The notes beneath the pieces were generated by a model, which saw only the letters and a list, made by a program, of their open reading frames with translations, did not search any database and was not told where the DNA came from. 63,570 nucleotides of DNA from Scatacola_A faecigallinarum (GTDB lineage: Bacteria; Pseudomonadota; Alphaproteobacteria; RF32; CAG-239), in NCBI GenBank assembly GCA_018713605.1, contig DVOM01000038.1, positions 1 to 63,570 on the forward strand, read 5' to 3'. Shown here one piece after another: positions 33,301 to 42,862 of the stretch. Each line of letters opens with the position of its first letter. The stretch's first letter is position 1. A program made the position numbers and the translations under genes.

Positions 33301-34368
33301 TTAACTGTCCAGATAAAGAGTGCTTTTTTTGTAGTTTTCAATCGCATGACGCAGCAAAACGCCGATGACGGCAGCCAGCGGCACGGCAATCATTAAGCCC
33401 AGAAAACCCAGCAGAACACCGCCGGCCAGCAAGGCAAACATAACCCAGACCGGGTGCAGGCCGACGTTTTCGCCAACCAGCTTCGGGGTAAGCAAGTTGC
33501 CTTCCAGAAACTGGCCGGTCACAAAAACCAAAACCACCTGCAGGATTGGCATCAGCGAATCGAACTGAGCAAAGGCAATGCCGATACTGAGAAGGAAACC
33601 GACGATGCTGCCGACATAGGGAATGAAAGAAATCAGACCGGCGATGAAACCGACCAGCAGACCGAGGTCAAGTCCGACGAGGTACAAACCGAGCGAGTAG
33701 TAGGTGCCCAGAATGACACAGACGCTGAGCTGTCCGCGAATGAAACCCGCCAACGTGCGGTCTATCTGGCGCGCCTGTTCGCGAATCGAGGCCTTGGACC
33801 TGCGAGGTAGCAAACTGTCGACTTTGGCGATGAACATGTCCCAGTCGCGCAGCATATAAAATGCGACGACCGGCGTAATCAACAGCAGCGAAATCAGGTT
33901 AAAAATGGCAAAGCCGCTGGTTATGATGCCGCGCAGAACGCCGCCGGCAAGTTTGAGCGTATTAGCCAGATTGTTGCGCATGTATTCGCGGATTTTTTCC
34001 GGTTCCATGTTCGGGAAGCTTTCATGCAGCCGGTTGATGAACGGTTCGATTTTGCGCAGGAACGAACCGATGTATTGCGGCACGACATTGATAAAACGGC
34101 CCAGCTGTTCGTCGATGACGCCGATGAGCAGCGCCATTGCAGGCAGAACGATTATGGCGACCAGAAACAGTACCAGAAAGGTGGCAAGCGTGCGGTTCAT
34201 GCCCCATCTTTCGAAACGGGAGGCAAAGGGGTCAAGCAGGTAGCCAATGACAATGCCGGCGACAAAGGGCAGCAGCACCGAACGCAGCGCGTAAACGGCG
34301 GTGCAGAACAGGACAAACAAAGTCAGCCAGAACATCCAGTTGCGGTTGTTTTTGCGGGTAATCGGCAT
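33301..34368 (-). CDS. AI-2E/PerM-family transporter
   Basis: A 355-aa polytopic protein with the AI-2E/PerM arrangement: two N-terminal helices, a soluble segment with coiled character (FINRLHESFPNMEPEKIREY), and a C-terminal helical bundle with FIPYVGSIVGFLLSIGIAFA. Substrate is unknown in most members. RBS AAGGGAACGACC supports the start. It lies inside the ndk-led operon, 5 bp before the binding-protein gene. Confidence 0.88.
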   Translation of the reverse strand: MPITRKNNRNWMFWLTLFVLFCTAVYALRSVLLPFVAGIVIGYLLDPFASRFERWGMNRTLATFLVLFLVAIIVLPAMALLIGVIDEQLGRFINVVPQYIGSFLRKIEPFINRLHESFPNMEPEKIREYMRNNLANTLKLAGGVLRGIITSGFAIFNLISLLLITPVVAFYMLRDWDMFIAKVDSLLPRRSKASIREQARQIDRTLAGFIRGQLSVCVILGTYYSLGLYLVGLDLGLLVGFIAGLISFIPYVGSIVGFLLSIGIAFAQFDSLMPILQVVLVFVTGQFLEGNLLTPKLVGENVGLHPVWVMFALLAGGVLLGFLGLMIAVPLAAVIGVLLRHAIENYKKSTLYLDS

Positions 34369-34382
34369 GGTCGTTCCCTTTC

Positions 34383-35435
34383 TCAGATTTTTTCGATGAT
34401 GTAAAAATCGCCGGCGCTTTTCAGATTGTAGTATTTGCTGCGCAAAGCTTCCAGCAGCTTATCGAAACCGCCGATGTAGGTAATTTTGAACTGTACTTTT
34501 CCCGAACCGACTGCCGCGGTGGAAATGCCGTTGACGTAGCCGATTTCCTTCAGCTGTTTTTCGAGTATCAGCCAGTCGCGCAGATAGGCATAGGAATACA
34601 GTACGGTAATTTCAGATTTGTTCTGACGGTCGACGACGTTTTGTTTTTTTATCTGATTGTAAATGTGGTCGCTAATCTGGTTGATGGCATCGATGAACAG
34701 TTGCGGCGAACGGTCGCCCGGAACGGAAACGCTTTCTTCCCGGCCGTCGCGGTATGAATAGAGCGTGACGTTCAGTCCTTCGATACCGTTATATACGGCG
34801 TCGGCGACATAGATGTCTTTGGTGTTGTTGATAAAAGCTATCTTGTCGAGAGCCATGCCGTCCATGCGGAGTGCCTTTTCGGCGTCAAGGGCGGCATAAT
34901 TTGAGCCGTTGGCGGGAATGCTGAAAAACCTGGCCGATCCGATGGCGCGGGGATTCTGTTCCCAGGCCTTGCGCCAGAGGTTGTCTGCTTCCCAGAGCAT
35001 GGGCGCGTCGGTTTTGAACTCCCTAAAAGTCGGGATAATCAGAACGTTGGCGACGGAGCCGATGACAAAAGGGATGTCGTTTTCCTGCATGTAGGTTTTG
35101 AGAATATGTTCGTTGACGGCAACGTTAAGCGTGGCAATATAGCGGACGTTGGAGGCTTTTTCGGAAATAATCGAAACTTCTTTGATGAAGTTCAGAATCT
35201 GTGCGTCGTTAAGCTCGTTAAGTCGGCGGACGCCGTCAGCCGTGGTAACGCGCTTGGCAACGGCGGTGTATGCCTGCCGGTTGGCTTCGGTCATGGCTTT
35301 TTCCCTGGCGATGGAAGCGTTTTCGGCAGTAACGTCAACGGTAATTTCGGCATTATAGGTCATGTCGCCGGCACCGGCGGCAGAGGCCGAAAACAGGCAA
35401 AAAAAAGCGATAAGGACAGCTCTGATGCGGAACAC
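34383..35435 (-). CDS. DUF2066-family exported protein
   Basis: A 350-aa protein with a signal peptide (cleavage about residue 22, after AAGA). The N-terminal repeat-like segment (ITVDVTAENASIAREKAMTE, ANRQAYTAVAKRV) and the middle of the protein match the DUF2066 family, whose function is unknown. The start is GTG, with GGGAG 7 nt upstream. It follows ndk by 11 bp and precedes perM, an arrangement that suggests one operon. Confidence 0.85.
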   Translation of the reverse strand: MFRIRAVLIAFFCLFSASAAGAGDMTYNAEITVDVTAENASIAREKAMTEANRQAYTAVAKRVTTADGVRRLNELNDAQILNFIKEVSIISEKASNVRYIATLNVAVNEHILKTYMQENDIPFVIGSVANVLIIPTFREFKTDAPMLWEADNLWRKAWEQNPRAIGSARFFSIPANGSNYAALDAEKALRMDGMALDKIAFINNTKDIYVADAVYNGIEGLNVTLYSYRDGREESVSVPGDRSPQLFIDAINQISDHIYNQIKKQNVVDRQNKSEITVLYSYAYLRDWLILEKQLKEIGYVNGISTAAVGSGKVQFKITYIGGFDKLLEALRSKYYNLKSAGDFYIIEKI

Positions 35436-35446
35436 GGCGGGACTCC

Positions 35447-35863
35447 CTAACCGACGATTTCGATATGGGAGAAGAAAAATTCGATTTCGCGTTTGGCGCT
35501 TTCTTCCGAATCCGAGCCGTGGACGGTGTTTTTGTCAATGGAAAGGGCAAAAGTTTTGCGAATCGTTCCTTCTTCGGCGACGGCGGGGTTAGTGGCACCC
35601 ATAATTTTGCGATAAAGGGCAATGGCGTTGTCCGCTTCGAGAATCTGGACGACGACCGGGGCGGAAGTCATCTGTTCGATCATGCTGGTAAAGAACGCCT
35701 TGTCCTTGTGTTCGGCGTAAAATTCCTCGGCCTGTTCCGGTGTAAGCAAAATCCGTTTTTGGGCGATAATATGCAGCCCGGCTTCTTCAATCATGGCGTT
35801 GACCTTGCCGGTAATGTTGCGCGAGGTTGCGTCCGGTTTGATTATCGAGAGGGTTCTTTCCAT
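35447..35863 (-). CDS. ndk: Nucleoside diphosphate kinase
   Basis: A 138-aa enzyme that transfers the gamma-phosphate from ATP to nucleoside diphosphates through a phospho-His. The start ERTLSIIKPDATSRN and the active-site His in NTVHGSDSEESAKREI are intact. RBS AAAGGA precedes the ATG. It is the first gene of a minus-strand operon and is divergent from pta across 150 bp. Confidence 0.97.
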   Translation of the reverse strand: MERTLSIIKPDATSRNITGKVNAMIEEAGLHIIAQKRILLTPEQAEEFYAEHKDKAFFTSMIEQMTSAPVVVQILEADNAIALYRKIMGATNPAVAEEGTIRKTFALSIDKNTVHGSDSEESAKREIEFFFSHIEIVG

Positions 35864-36016
35864 CGTTTTTTCCTTTGAATGACGTCAATTATCATAAAAT
35901 TTAAGCCGATAGTATAATATTTTGCCGCAAAAAGCAAAAGTTTTTATAGACTTTTGCGCTCAGGCGTTGTTTATTATGGATAATTCTTTTTAAACTTAAT
36001 CATGAAGGGGTATCCC

Positions 36017-37024
36017 ATGTTAGAAAGTGCTTATTTAAATAGTCTGATTGCGCGAGCAAAACAAGACGTTAAAACCATTGTTCTGCCCGAGGGCGAAGAT
36101 GAGCGTATTTTGAAAGCCGCTCATCTGATTACGGCAGAAAAAGCCGCAAAGGTCATTATTCTCGGCGATGTCGAATCGGTAAAAAAACATTTTGCCGGAC
36201 ATAACTGGAGCCTGGAAGACATTGAACTTGTCGACCCTGCCAAATCGGCAAATCTTGAAAAATATACCAAGCTTCTCTATGAGCTGCGCAAGGAAAAGGG
36301 CATGACCGAAGAGGAAGCGGCCAAGACCGTTTTAAACCCCAATTATTTCGGAACGCTGATGATTAAGGCGGGCGATGCCGACGGCATGGTTTCCGGAGCC
36401 AACCATTCAACGGCCGATACGGTTCGTCCGGCACTGCAGATTATCAAATCAGCCAAAAAAGGCGCCAGCGTTTCGTCGCTGCTGATTCTGGTTCATAACG
36501 ACAAGCCGTATATTCTTGCCGACTGCGCGATTATCATTGATCCGACGGACAAGGAAATGGCCGATACGGCACTCGAGGCCGCCAAAAATGCCATTAAGTT
36601 CGGCATGGAGCCGAAAGTCGCGATGCTGACTTTTTCGACCAAGGGATCCGGCAAAGGCGATCAGGTTGACAAGGTTCGCCGGGCGACGGAGATTGCTTTG
36701 GAGGCTTTGAAAAACGATCCCGATTATAATAGCCTGAACATTAAACTGGACGGCGAATTGCAGGCTGACGCCGCTCTTGACGCCGTTGTCGGCGCGAAGA
36801 AGGCGCCGGGCAGCGAAGTTGCCGGCAAAGCCAATGTTCTGGTCTTTCCCGATTTGGCTTCGGGCAATATCAGTTATAAAATGCTGCAACGCATTTGCGG
36901 CTGCGAAGCTTACGGTCCGATGCTGCAGGGTCTGAACGCGCCGGTCAACGACCTGTCCCGCGGCGCTTTGGTCGAAGATATTGTGGGTATGATTGCGATT
37001 ACCTGCATTCAGGCTCAGAAATAA
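36017..37024 (+). CDS. pta: Phosphate acetyltransferase
   Basis: A 335-aa short-form Pta (catalytic domain only, no N-terminal DRTGG regulatory domain). It converts acetyl-CoA and phosphate to acetyl phosphate. Conserved segments TIVLPEGEDERILKAA, DGMVSGANHSTADTVRPALQ and the C-terminal NDLSRGALVEDIV are present. The ATG at 36017 is preceded by GGGG 7 nt upstream; an earlier ATG at 36002 precedes that site and is rejected. A terminator lies between it and ackA. Confidence 0.97.
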   Translation: MLESAYLNSLIARAKQDVKTIVLPEGEDERILKAAHLITAEKAAKVIILGDVESVKKHFAGHNWSLEDIELVDPAKSANLEKYTKLLYELRKEKGMTEEEAAKTVLNPNYFGTLMIKAGDADGMVSGANHSTADTVRPALQIIKSAKKGASVSSLLILVHNDKPYILADCAIIIDPTDKEMADTALEAAKNAIKFGMEPKVAMLTFSTKGSGKGDQVDKVRRATEIALEALKNDPDYNSLNIKLDGELQADAALDAVVGAKKAPGSEVAGKANVLVFPDLASGNISYKMLQRICGCEAYGPMLQGLNAPVNDLSRGALVEDIVGMIAITCIQAQK

Positions 37025-37038
37025 GTTTTTTGCGGCGT

Positions 37039-37071
37039 GTGCGGAGCAAAATCGCTCCGCACGTTTTTTTT
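37039..37071 (+). terminator. Terminator between pta and the first ackA
   Basis: A perfect 9-bp stem GTGCGGAGC/GCTCCGCAC with a 6-nt loop followed by GTTTTTTTT. Confidence 0.95.
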
Positions 37072-37103
37072 GAAAACGTATTTTATTTAATAAGGACTTA
37101 GTG

Positions 37104-38288
37104 ATGAAAAAAATACTCGTTTTGAACTCCGGTTCATCTACGCTGAAGTATCAGCTGTTTAACGTTGACGGCGAAAGCTATGAAGTTGTTGCCAAGGGCA
37201 ATGCCGAGCGTATCGGCCGCGACGCTTCGTTTGTCGGCATCAAATATGCCAACGGCGACAAAAAGGAGGTCAAAGTAGATTTGCCCGATCATAAAACGGC
37301 GCTGAACGAAGTCATGAAACTGCTGACTGACGGCGTTATCGGAAATCTGAACGAGATTTCGGCCATCGGCCATCGTATTGTTCAGGGCGGTTCGATTTTC
37401 AAAGGTTCGGTCGTCGTTACCGAGAAAGTGATTGAAGACATCGAATCTCTTTCGACGCTGGCGCCGCTGCACAACCCGTCGGCAGCGTTGGTTATTCGTG
37501 CGGTCATGAAGGAATTGCCGTCGGTGCCGCAGGTTGTGGTTTTCGACACCGCGTTTCATCAGACGATGCCGGCCGAGGCCTATATCTACGCTTTGCCTGA
37601 AGAGCAGCGTACAACTTACAAAATCCGCCGTTACGGCGCACACGGCACGTCGCATAAGTTTGTGGCGCAGAAGGCGGCGGAAATCGTCGGGGAAAAATCG
37701 AAGATAATTACCTGCCACATCGGCAGCGGCGCTTCGATAACCGCGGTTAAGGACGGCAAGTGCATCGACACGTCGATGGGTATGACGCCGTTGGCCGGGA
37801 TTGTGATGGATACCCGCTGCGGCGACATTGATCCTTATATCCCGCTGTATATTATGAAGACCCAGAAACTGACTCCGGACGAAGTCAACGAGATGCTGAA
37901 CAAGCAGAGCGGCAAGTACGGTCTGACCGGCTACAGCGACTCCCGCGACTTTGAAGCCGCCTACAATCGCGGAGAGCCGAAAGTTTTGGAAGCCATGCAG
38001 GTTTATGTTTATAACATCGTCAAGTATATCGGCGCCTATATTGCGGCGCTGGGCGGCGTCGATGCAATTGTCTTTACGGCCGGCGTCGGTGAAAATTCGC
38101 CGATTGTGCGCAAGCTGGTTTTGGAACGTCTGGCTTATCTGGGCATAAAGGTTGATGAAGCCAAAAACAACGAGCGCGGCGATTTTGCCGAAATTACCGC
38201 GCCGGATTCAAAAGTCAGGGCTTTTGTCATTCCGACCAATGAGGAACTGGCGATAGCCCAGGATACAGTGAACTTGACTAATAACTGA
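37104..38288 (+). CDS. ackA: Acetate kinase (first tandem copy)
   Basis: A 394-aa acetate kinase (acetyl phosphate + ADP to acetate + ATP). N-terminal VLNSGSSTLKYQLF, FDTAFHQTMP, CHIGSGASITAVKDG and GVGENSPIVRK motifs are present. It departs from the consensus at a few places: RRYGAHGTSHKF instead of RRYGFHGTSHKY, and a slightly shortened GLTGYSDSRD loop. GTG-ATG at 37101-37106: the ATG, with AAGGA upstream, is chosen. It differs enough from the following copy to be an old duplication or a second enzyme with shifted preference. Confidence 0.95.
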   Translation: MKKILVLNSGSSTLKYQLFNVDGESYEVVAKGNAERIGRDASFVGIKYANGDKKEVKVDLPDHKTALNEVMKLLTDGVIGNLNEISAIGHRIVQGGSIFKGSVVVTEKVIEDIESLSTLAPLHNPSAALVIRAVMKELPSVPQVVVFDTAFHQTMPAEAYIYALPEEQRTTYKIRRYGAHGTSHKFVAQKAAEIVGEKSKIITCHIGSGASITAVKDGKCIDTSMGMTPLAGIVMDTRCGDIDPYIPLYIMKTQKLTPDEVNEMLNKQSGKYGLTGYSDSRDFEAAYNRGEPKVLEAMQVYVYNIVKYIGAYIAALGGVDAIVFTAGVGENSPIVRKLVLERLAYLGIKVDEAKNNERGDFAEITAPDSKVRAFVIPTNEELAIAQDTVNLTNN

Positions 38289-38303
38289 TTTTATGGCATA
38301 AGA

Positions 38304-38338
38304 ACGTGGTGTCATTATGATGACGCCACGTTTTTTTT
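38304..38338 (+). terminator. Terminator between the two ackA copies
   Basis: A 12-bp stem ACGTGGTGTCAT/ATGACGCCACGT (one G-U) with loop TATG and TTTTTTTT. Confidence 0.95.
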
Positions 38339-38367
38339 ATTCCGACAACAAGTACAGGAAAGCATTT

Positions 38368-39582
38368 ATGAAGAAGATACTCGTTCTGAACTCCGGTTCG
38401 ACCACCGTTAAATATCAGCTGTTTAATATGGATGGAGAAAGTCATCAGGTCGTTGCCAAAGGAATGGCCGAACGTATCGGCATCAGCGGTTCACGCGTCA
38501 GCATGTCGGTTGACGAGAATGAAAAGCTGGTTAAGGACGTTGAGCTGCATAATCATATCGAGGCGATTAAAGAAGTTCTGAACATGTTGCTTGCCGGGCC
38601 GATTAAGAGCGTGGAAGAGATTGACGCCGTAGGACATCGGATGGGACACGGCGGCGAGTATTTTGACAAGTCTGTGGTTATTGACGAAGATGTTCTGGCA
38701 AAGGCCCGTGAGGCCGGCGATTTGCTGCCTCTGCACGGCGCTGCGTTTTTGTACGGAATTGATGCCATTACCGAACTGCTGCCGAAAGTCAAACAAGTGG
38801 CGACTTTTGATTCTTCCTTTCATCAGAGTATGAAGAAAGAGGCTTTTTTGTATGCCATTCCGCTTGATCAATATGAAAAGCACAAAATCCGGCGTTACGG
38901 ATTTCACGGAACCTCTCATAAGTATGTTGCCGAAGAGGCTGCCAAAATGCTTGGTTATAAGGGAAAATTCATCAGTTGCCATCTGGGAGGCGGCGCTTCG
39001 GTAACGGCGATTGAGAACGGCTGTTCGGTTGACACGTCAATGGGTTTTACGCCGATGGCCGGCATGATTATGGGTACCCGCTGCGGCGACATTGATCCGT
39101 ATATTCCGTTGCATATCATGAAAACCCAGAATATGACCGCCGATGAGGTTAATGCCATGCTGAACAAGGAAAGCGGCTGGTATGGTCTGACCCGCGGTTA
39201 TACAGATCTGCGTGACATTGAGGAGCAGTATCTGGAAGGAAATCAGGATGCGATTACGGCGGTTGACGTTTACGTGCATGCCCTCATCAAGTATATCGGT
39301 GCCTATCTGGCCGTTTTGGGTGGTGTCGACGCTATAATCTTTACGGCGGGTATCGGTGAAAATTCTTCGTTTATTCGCAAGAAAGTCTGTGAGCGGCTTG
39401 GTTTTCTGGGAATTGAACTGAATGAAGAGGCCAATCATATTCGCGGCAGGGCTGCTGAAATTACCACGCCTTCTTCAAAAGTTAAGGTTTTGGTCATTCC
39501 GACCAATGAAGAGCTGCTGATTGCCAAGGACACTTACAGTCTGCTGGGTGACAATGTCGTTTCGATAGCTCGGGCTTCTTAA
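38368..39582 (+). CDS. ackA: Acetate kinase (second tandem copy)
   Basis: A 404-aa acetate kinase closer to the family consensus: VLNSGSTTVKYQLF, FDSSFHQSM, RRYGFHGTSHKYV, CHLGGGASVTAIENG and TAGIGENSSFIRKKV. The ATG at 38368 is preceded by AGGAAA; upstream in-frame codons run through the terminator of the first copy and are not a real start. The copy lies 80 bp after the first ackA, each with its own terminator context. Confidence 0.95.
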   Translation: MKKILVLNSGSTTVKYQLFNMDGESHQVVAKGMAERIGISGSRVSMSVDENEKLVKDVELHNHIEAIKEVLNMLLAGPIKSVEEIDAVGHRMGHGGEYFDKSVVIDEDVLAKAREAGDLLPLHGAAFLYGIDAITELLPKVKQVATFDSSFHQSMKKEAFLYAIPLDQYEKHKIRRYGFHGTSHKYVAEEAAKMLGYKGKFISCHLGGGASVTAIENGCSVDTSMGFTPMAGMIMGTRCGDIDPYIPLHIMKTQNMTADEVNAMLNKESGWYGLTRGYTDLRDIEEQYLEGNQDAITAVDVYVHALIKYIGAYLAVLGGVDAIIFTAGIGENSSFIRKKVCERLGFLGIELNEEANHIRGRAAEITTPSSKVKVLVIPTNEELLIAKDTYSLLGDNVVSIARAS

Positions 39583-39653
39583 CTTTCCCTCTTGGATTTT
39601 GGCAGAAAGCGCCTATTTCTTAAAGCGGAATTCTAATCAGCAGAGAGGTTGAT

Positions 39654-40127
39654 ATGAATGAGGCAATCAGAAATGCGGCGCTTTTTCTGTGGGCGTTTTG
39701 TGCCGTTAATTCAGAAGCGTATGCCGCTGAGCCGTCAACGATAATTTACGGCGCTTCGGAGACGGCTCCCGGCGTACATGACAGCGCAGTGGTCCGTTTT
39801 CGGGACGATGAAGGAAACATTATGGGGCAGCCGATAGATGTCGGCGGGTTTGAATCGGCGGCGGACAACGGACAGCCGCCGGCAGTTTCTCCTGTGGAAG
39901 CCGTTTCTGCAAGTGAGAAAAGACCGGCGGCGATATCGGAAACGTTGCCGCAAAATCCGTCGATAAGTTCGGATGAAACGCCGCAAAAGGTTAATCGGCA
40001 AATTCAAAATACGCTTTACGAATCTGGCGGACGTATTTATGACGTCCAATCATATCCGGCGGAAGACATCGACAAAATAGAGGAGCCGAATATGCAGCCG
40101 ACGGTAACAACCTATCCCTCTTATTAA
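39654..40127 (+). CDS. Hypothetical exported protein (157 aa)
   Basis: A signal peptide (NAALFLWAFCAVNSEAYAAE, cleavage near residue 24) followed by a low-complexity, Pro/Ser/Glu-rich sequence without predicted domain; DSAVVRFRDDEGNIMGQPID is the only folded-looking stretch. GAGAGG precedes the ATG. It would be a periplasmic or surface-exposed disordered protein. The following 135 bp contain small hairpins (AGTCA/TGACT near 40175) but no clear terminator. Confidence 0.6.
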   Translation: MNEAIRNAALFLWAFCAVNSEAYAAEPSTIIYGASETAPGVHDSAVVRFRDDEGNIMGQPIDVGGFESAADNGQPPAVSPVEAVSASEKRPAAISETLPQNPSISSDETPQKVNRQIQNTLYESGGRIYDVQSYPAEDIDKIEEPNMQPTVTTYPSY

Positions 40128-40269
40128 AAATCTCGTATAAGGGGCATCTAATAGGAAACGTCGGGGTAAAATTTTTAGTCACATACTATTATGACTCATT
40201 CTCCGAGGTTTTTGAAAAAAACCTTGTATGGCGGGTAATTAATACCGAATTAGCGGAATTTGCGTATTT

Positions 40270-40995
40270 CTATAGCCGTTCAAAATCCAGAAAGACCGGG
40301 CGGCGGCCTTCGCGGATGGCTTTGCGCTGATATTTGGTTTCAACCCAGTCGGCCGGTTCGTGTTTCCAGTCGTTGCCACAGGTTGCCGTCCAACGGAAAT
40401 CCGGGTTTTCGTGCAGCTGCCGCAAGGTCCAGCCTTTGTAAATCTTGTGGTCGGTTGCAACGCGCAGAATACCGCCTTTTTTCAAAATCCGTGCCAGTTC
40501 TTTCAGATTGTCGGGGTTGATAAAACGTCTGGAAGCGTGGCGCTTTTTGGGCCACGGGTCAGGGAAAAGGACGAAAATCCTGTCGAGAAAGCCGTCGGGA
40601 ATGCGCGGAAAGAGCAGGCGCATGTCGTTGTCGTAAATGCGGATATTGTCTGGCCGTCCGCTGCTCAAGGTAATTTTTTCAGGCAGGTTGCTTCCTTCTT
40701 TGACGCCGGTAATCAGGCTTAACAGATTGGCTACGCCGTTTTGAAAGACTTCGGCTCCGATGAAACCGACCGACGGGTTTTGGATAGCCTGCCCGGCAAG
40801 ATGTTCGCCGTTGCCGAAACCGATTTCCAAATATACCCGGTCAACCGGTTTGCCAAACATGGTCTGACGGTCAAAACGGCAGTCGTCCGCAAGCCTGACC
40901 TCCGGCAGAAAGGCTTCGAGCAGCGTTGTTTTGGCCTTGCGGATAATACGGCCTTTGCGGCGGCCGAAAAATTTTGGGGTTTCACTCAGAAACAT
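40270..40995 (-). CDS. trmB: tRNA (guanine-N7-)-methyltransferase
   Basis: A 241-aa SAM-dependent enzyme that makes m7G46 in tRNA. SAM-binding motif YLEIGFGNGEHLAGQ, GAEVFQNGVANLL and the FPDPWPKKRHASRRF segment typical of TrmB are present. The start overlaps the metK stop by 10 bp. Last gene of the conserved alphaproteobacterial miaB-to-trmB block. Confidence 0.95.
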   Translation of the reverse strand: MFLSETPKFFGRRKGRIIRKAKTTLLEAFLPEVRLADDCRFDRQTMFGKPVDRVYLEIGFGNGEHLAGQAIQNPSVGFIGAEVFQNGVANLLSLITGVKEGSNLPEKITLSSGRPDNIRIYDNDMRLLFPRIPDGFLDRIFVLFPDPWPKKRHASRRFINPDNLKELARILKKGGILRVATDHKIYKGWTLRQLHENPDFRWTATCGNDWKHEPADWVETKYQRKAIREGRRPVFLDFERL

Positions 40996-42137
40996 TTGGT
41001 TAACTCCTTGGCTAAGTCGGTTTTTTCCCAGGAAAAGGCACCGTTTGGCTGCGGGTCGCGGCCGAAATGTCCGTAAGCGGAACTCGGCGTATAAATTGGC
41101 CGGCGGAGCTGCAGCCGGTTAATGATTCCTTTGGGCGTGAGATCAGTCATTTCTTTTAATGTCTGAAGGATTTTTTGTTCATCAACCCGGGCCGTATTGT
41201 TGCAGTTGATGTAGAAAGACAACGGATCGGCAACGCCGATGGCATAGGACAACTGTAACAGACATTCGTCGGCCAGTCCGGCGGCAACCACGTTTTTAGC
41301 CAAATAACGCAGCATGTAGGCGGCAGAGCGGTCGACCTTGGTTGCGTCTTTTCCCGAAAAGGCGCCTCCGCCGTGCGGCGCATAACCGCCGTAGTTGTCG
41401 ACAATAATTTTGCGCCCGGTCAGACCGGTATCGCCGTCGGGGCCGCCGATGACGAAACGGCCGGTGGGGTTGACGAGAATGTTTTTGTCCTCCGGCATCC
41501 AGCCGTCTGGGATATTGCGGGCGATGTATTTTTTTGCCGTTTCTCGGACTTCCTCCTGTGAGAGCTTATCCGCGTGCTGGGTCGAAAGGACGATTTTGGC
41601 AATGCCGACCGGCCGACCGTCTTCGTATTCGACGGTTATCTGGCTTTTGGCGTCCGGTTCAATGCCGGGGATTTTTCCCGCATGCCGCGCGTCGGCAAGA
41701 TCTTTTAAAATGCGGCTGGCAAGGAAGATGGCCAGCGGCATATACGCGCTGTCAAAGCCCGGTTCTTTTTTTGCATAGCCGAACATGATACCCTGATCTC
41801 CGGCGCCGTCGTTGTCGACGCCGAGGGCGATATCGCAAGACTGGTGATGAAGCAGATTTTCGATGTTGACGGTTTGCCAGCTGAATCCTTTCTGGTCGTA
41901 GCCGATTTCGCGGACCGCCTGCCTGACTGTGTCTTCTATTTCCGCCTGGCTGATATAGGCGCCGCAGCTGGTTTCGCCGGCAATGACAATCCGGTTGGTA
42001 GTGGCCAAAGTCTCGATTGCGGTACGGGCAGAGTTGTCTTTGCTCAGGTACAGGTCGACGACGGCATCTGATATGCGATCGCAGACCTTGTCCGGATGTC
42101 CTTCCGAAACGGATTCTGATGTAAATAGATATTTCAT
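40986..42137 (-). CDS. metK: S-adenosylmethionine synthetase
   Basis: A 383-aa enzyme making SAM from methionine and ATP. Conserved segments SVSEGHPDKVCDRISDAV, DNDGAGDQGIMFGYA, the GGAFSGKDATKVDRSAAYM loop and the ATP-binding GRFVIGGPDGDTGLTGRK are intact. Placed directly upstream of trmB, a SAM user. The 80 bp between it and the XRE gene are taken up largely by a terminator; no SAM riboswitch fits there. Confidence 0.98.
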   Translation of the reverse strand: MKYLFTSESVSEGHPDKVCDRISDAVVDLYLSKDNSARTAIETLATTNRIVIAGETSCGAYISQAEIEDTVRQAVREIGYDQKGFSWQTVNIENLLHHQSCDIALGVDNDGAGDQGIMFGYAKKEPGFDSAYMPLAIFLASRILKDLADARHAGKIPGIEPDAKSQITVEYEDGRPVGIAKIVLSTQHADKLSQEEVRETAKKYIARNIPDGWMPEDKNILVNPTGRFVIGGPDGDTGLTGRKIIVDNYGGYAPHGGGAFSGKDATKVDRSAAYMLRYLAKNVVAAGLADECLLQLSYAIGVADPLSFYINCNNTARVDEQKILQTLKEMTDLTPKGIINRLQLRRPIYTPSSAYGHFGRDPQPNGAFSWEKTDLAKELTKCF

Positions 42138-42171
42138 GTCAACCTCTTGTTTCCTGTTATGGCGAGGGTAT

Positions 42172-42202
42172 AAAAAAAGCCGGCGGAAAGCCAGCTTTTT
42201 TC
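42172..42202 (-). terminator. Terminator between the XRE regulator and metK
   Basis: On the minus strand AAAAAAGCTGGC/GCCGGCTTTTTT with a 5-nt loop. The RNA pairs through a G-U on this strand, while the plus strand has a C-A mismatch, so it works mainly for the XRE transcript. Confidence 0.85.
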
Positions 42203-42218
42203 GTAAAATATGCAGAAA

Positions 42219-42725
42219 TTATTTCTCCATATCCTCATCATGGCTGTTGTTATATGTCGTTTTTGACATGGCAATAATAAGGTCATACATACATTTGGCC
42301 GCTTTGCGGTTGGGAATTTTGTAATAGGCTTTGACCAGTTCAATGGTTTCCTGACGATGCATCGGGTCTACGTCAAAATTTTCCGTTTCTTCGGCGAGAG
42401 TCAGCGGCGTGCTGTCCGGCAGGGAGAACATACGCGGGCTCTGTTTGGCGACTTCTTCATCCATGTCTTCATAGAAAAAGCCAACCGGAACTTCGAGAAC
42501 TTTGCCGATGTCCCACAGACGGCTTGCGCCGACACGGTTCATGCCGCGTTCATATTTTTGCACCTGTTGGAAAGTCAGTCCCAGCAGCGAAGCCAGTTTT
42601 TCCTGGCTGAGGCCGAGCAGCGTGCGTCTTAGGCGAATGCGGTTGCCGACATGAACATCAATCGGATTTGGCTCTCCGGTCGGAGTTCTACCACGGCTAG
42701 ATTTTTTTACGATGTCTGCAGTCAT
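42219..42725 (-). CDS. XRE-family regulator (PraR/PhrR-like)
   Basis: A 168-aa protein with a central Cro/CI helix-turn-helix (GNRIRLRRTLLGLSQEKLAS, FQQVQKYERGMNRVGASRLW, residues about 27-70) followed by VPVGFFYEDM. This arrangement is characteristic of the alphaproteobacterial regulators known as PraR or PhrR (pH- and symbiosis-related in rhizobia), which lie upstream of metK there too. A long C-terminal acidic part follows. It is separated from metK by a terminator. Its targets in this organism are unknown. Confidence 0.87.
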   Translation of the reverse strand: MTADIVKKSSRGRTPTGEPNPIDVHVGNRIRLRRTLLGLSQEKLASLLGLTFQQVQKYERGMNRVGASRLWDIGKVLEVPVGFFYEDMDEEVAKQSPRMFSLPDSTPLTLAEETENFDVDPMHRQETIELVKAYYKIPNRKAAKCMYDLIIAMSKTTYNNSHDEDMEK

Positions 42726-42862
42726 TGTTTATTCCTTTTCATTAATCTATAACATATAAATAGGATTTTATGGCCTTTTCGTCAACTGATTTTTTATATA
42801 ATATTTTATATTCAGGGCGTTTTTCGGCGGGGTGTGCCGCTTAACGCCTTGTTTTCAAGCTG

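Noticed and set aside
42138..42218. Possible SAM riboswitch upstream of metK
   Set aside because: Only 80 bp, mostly the XRE-gene terminator; no SAM-riboswitch core seen.
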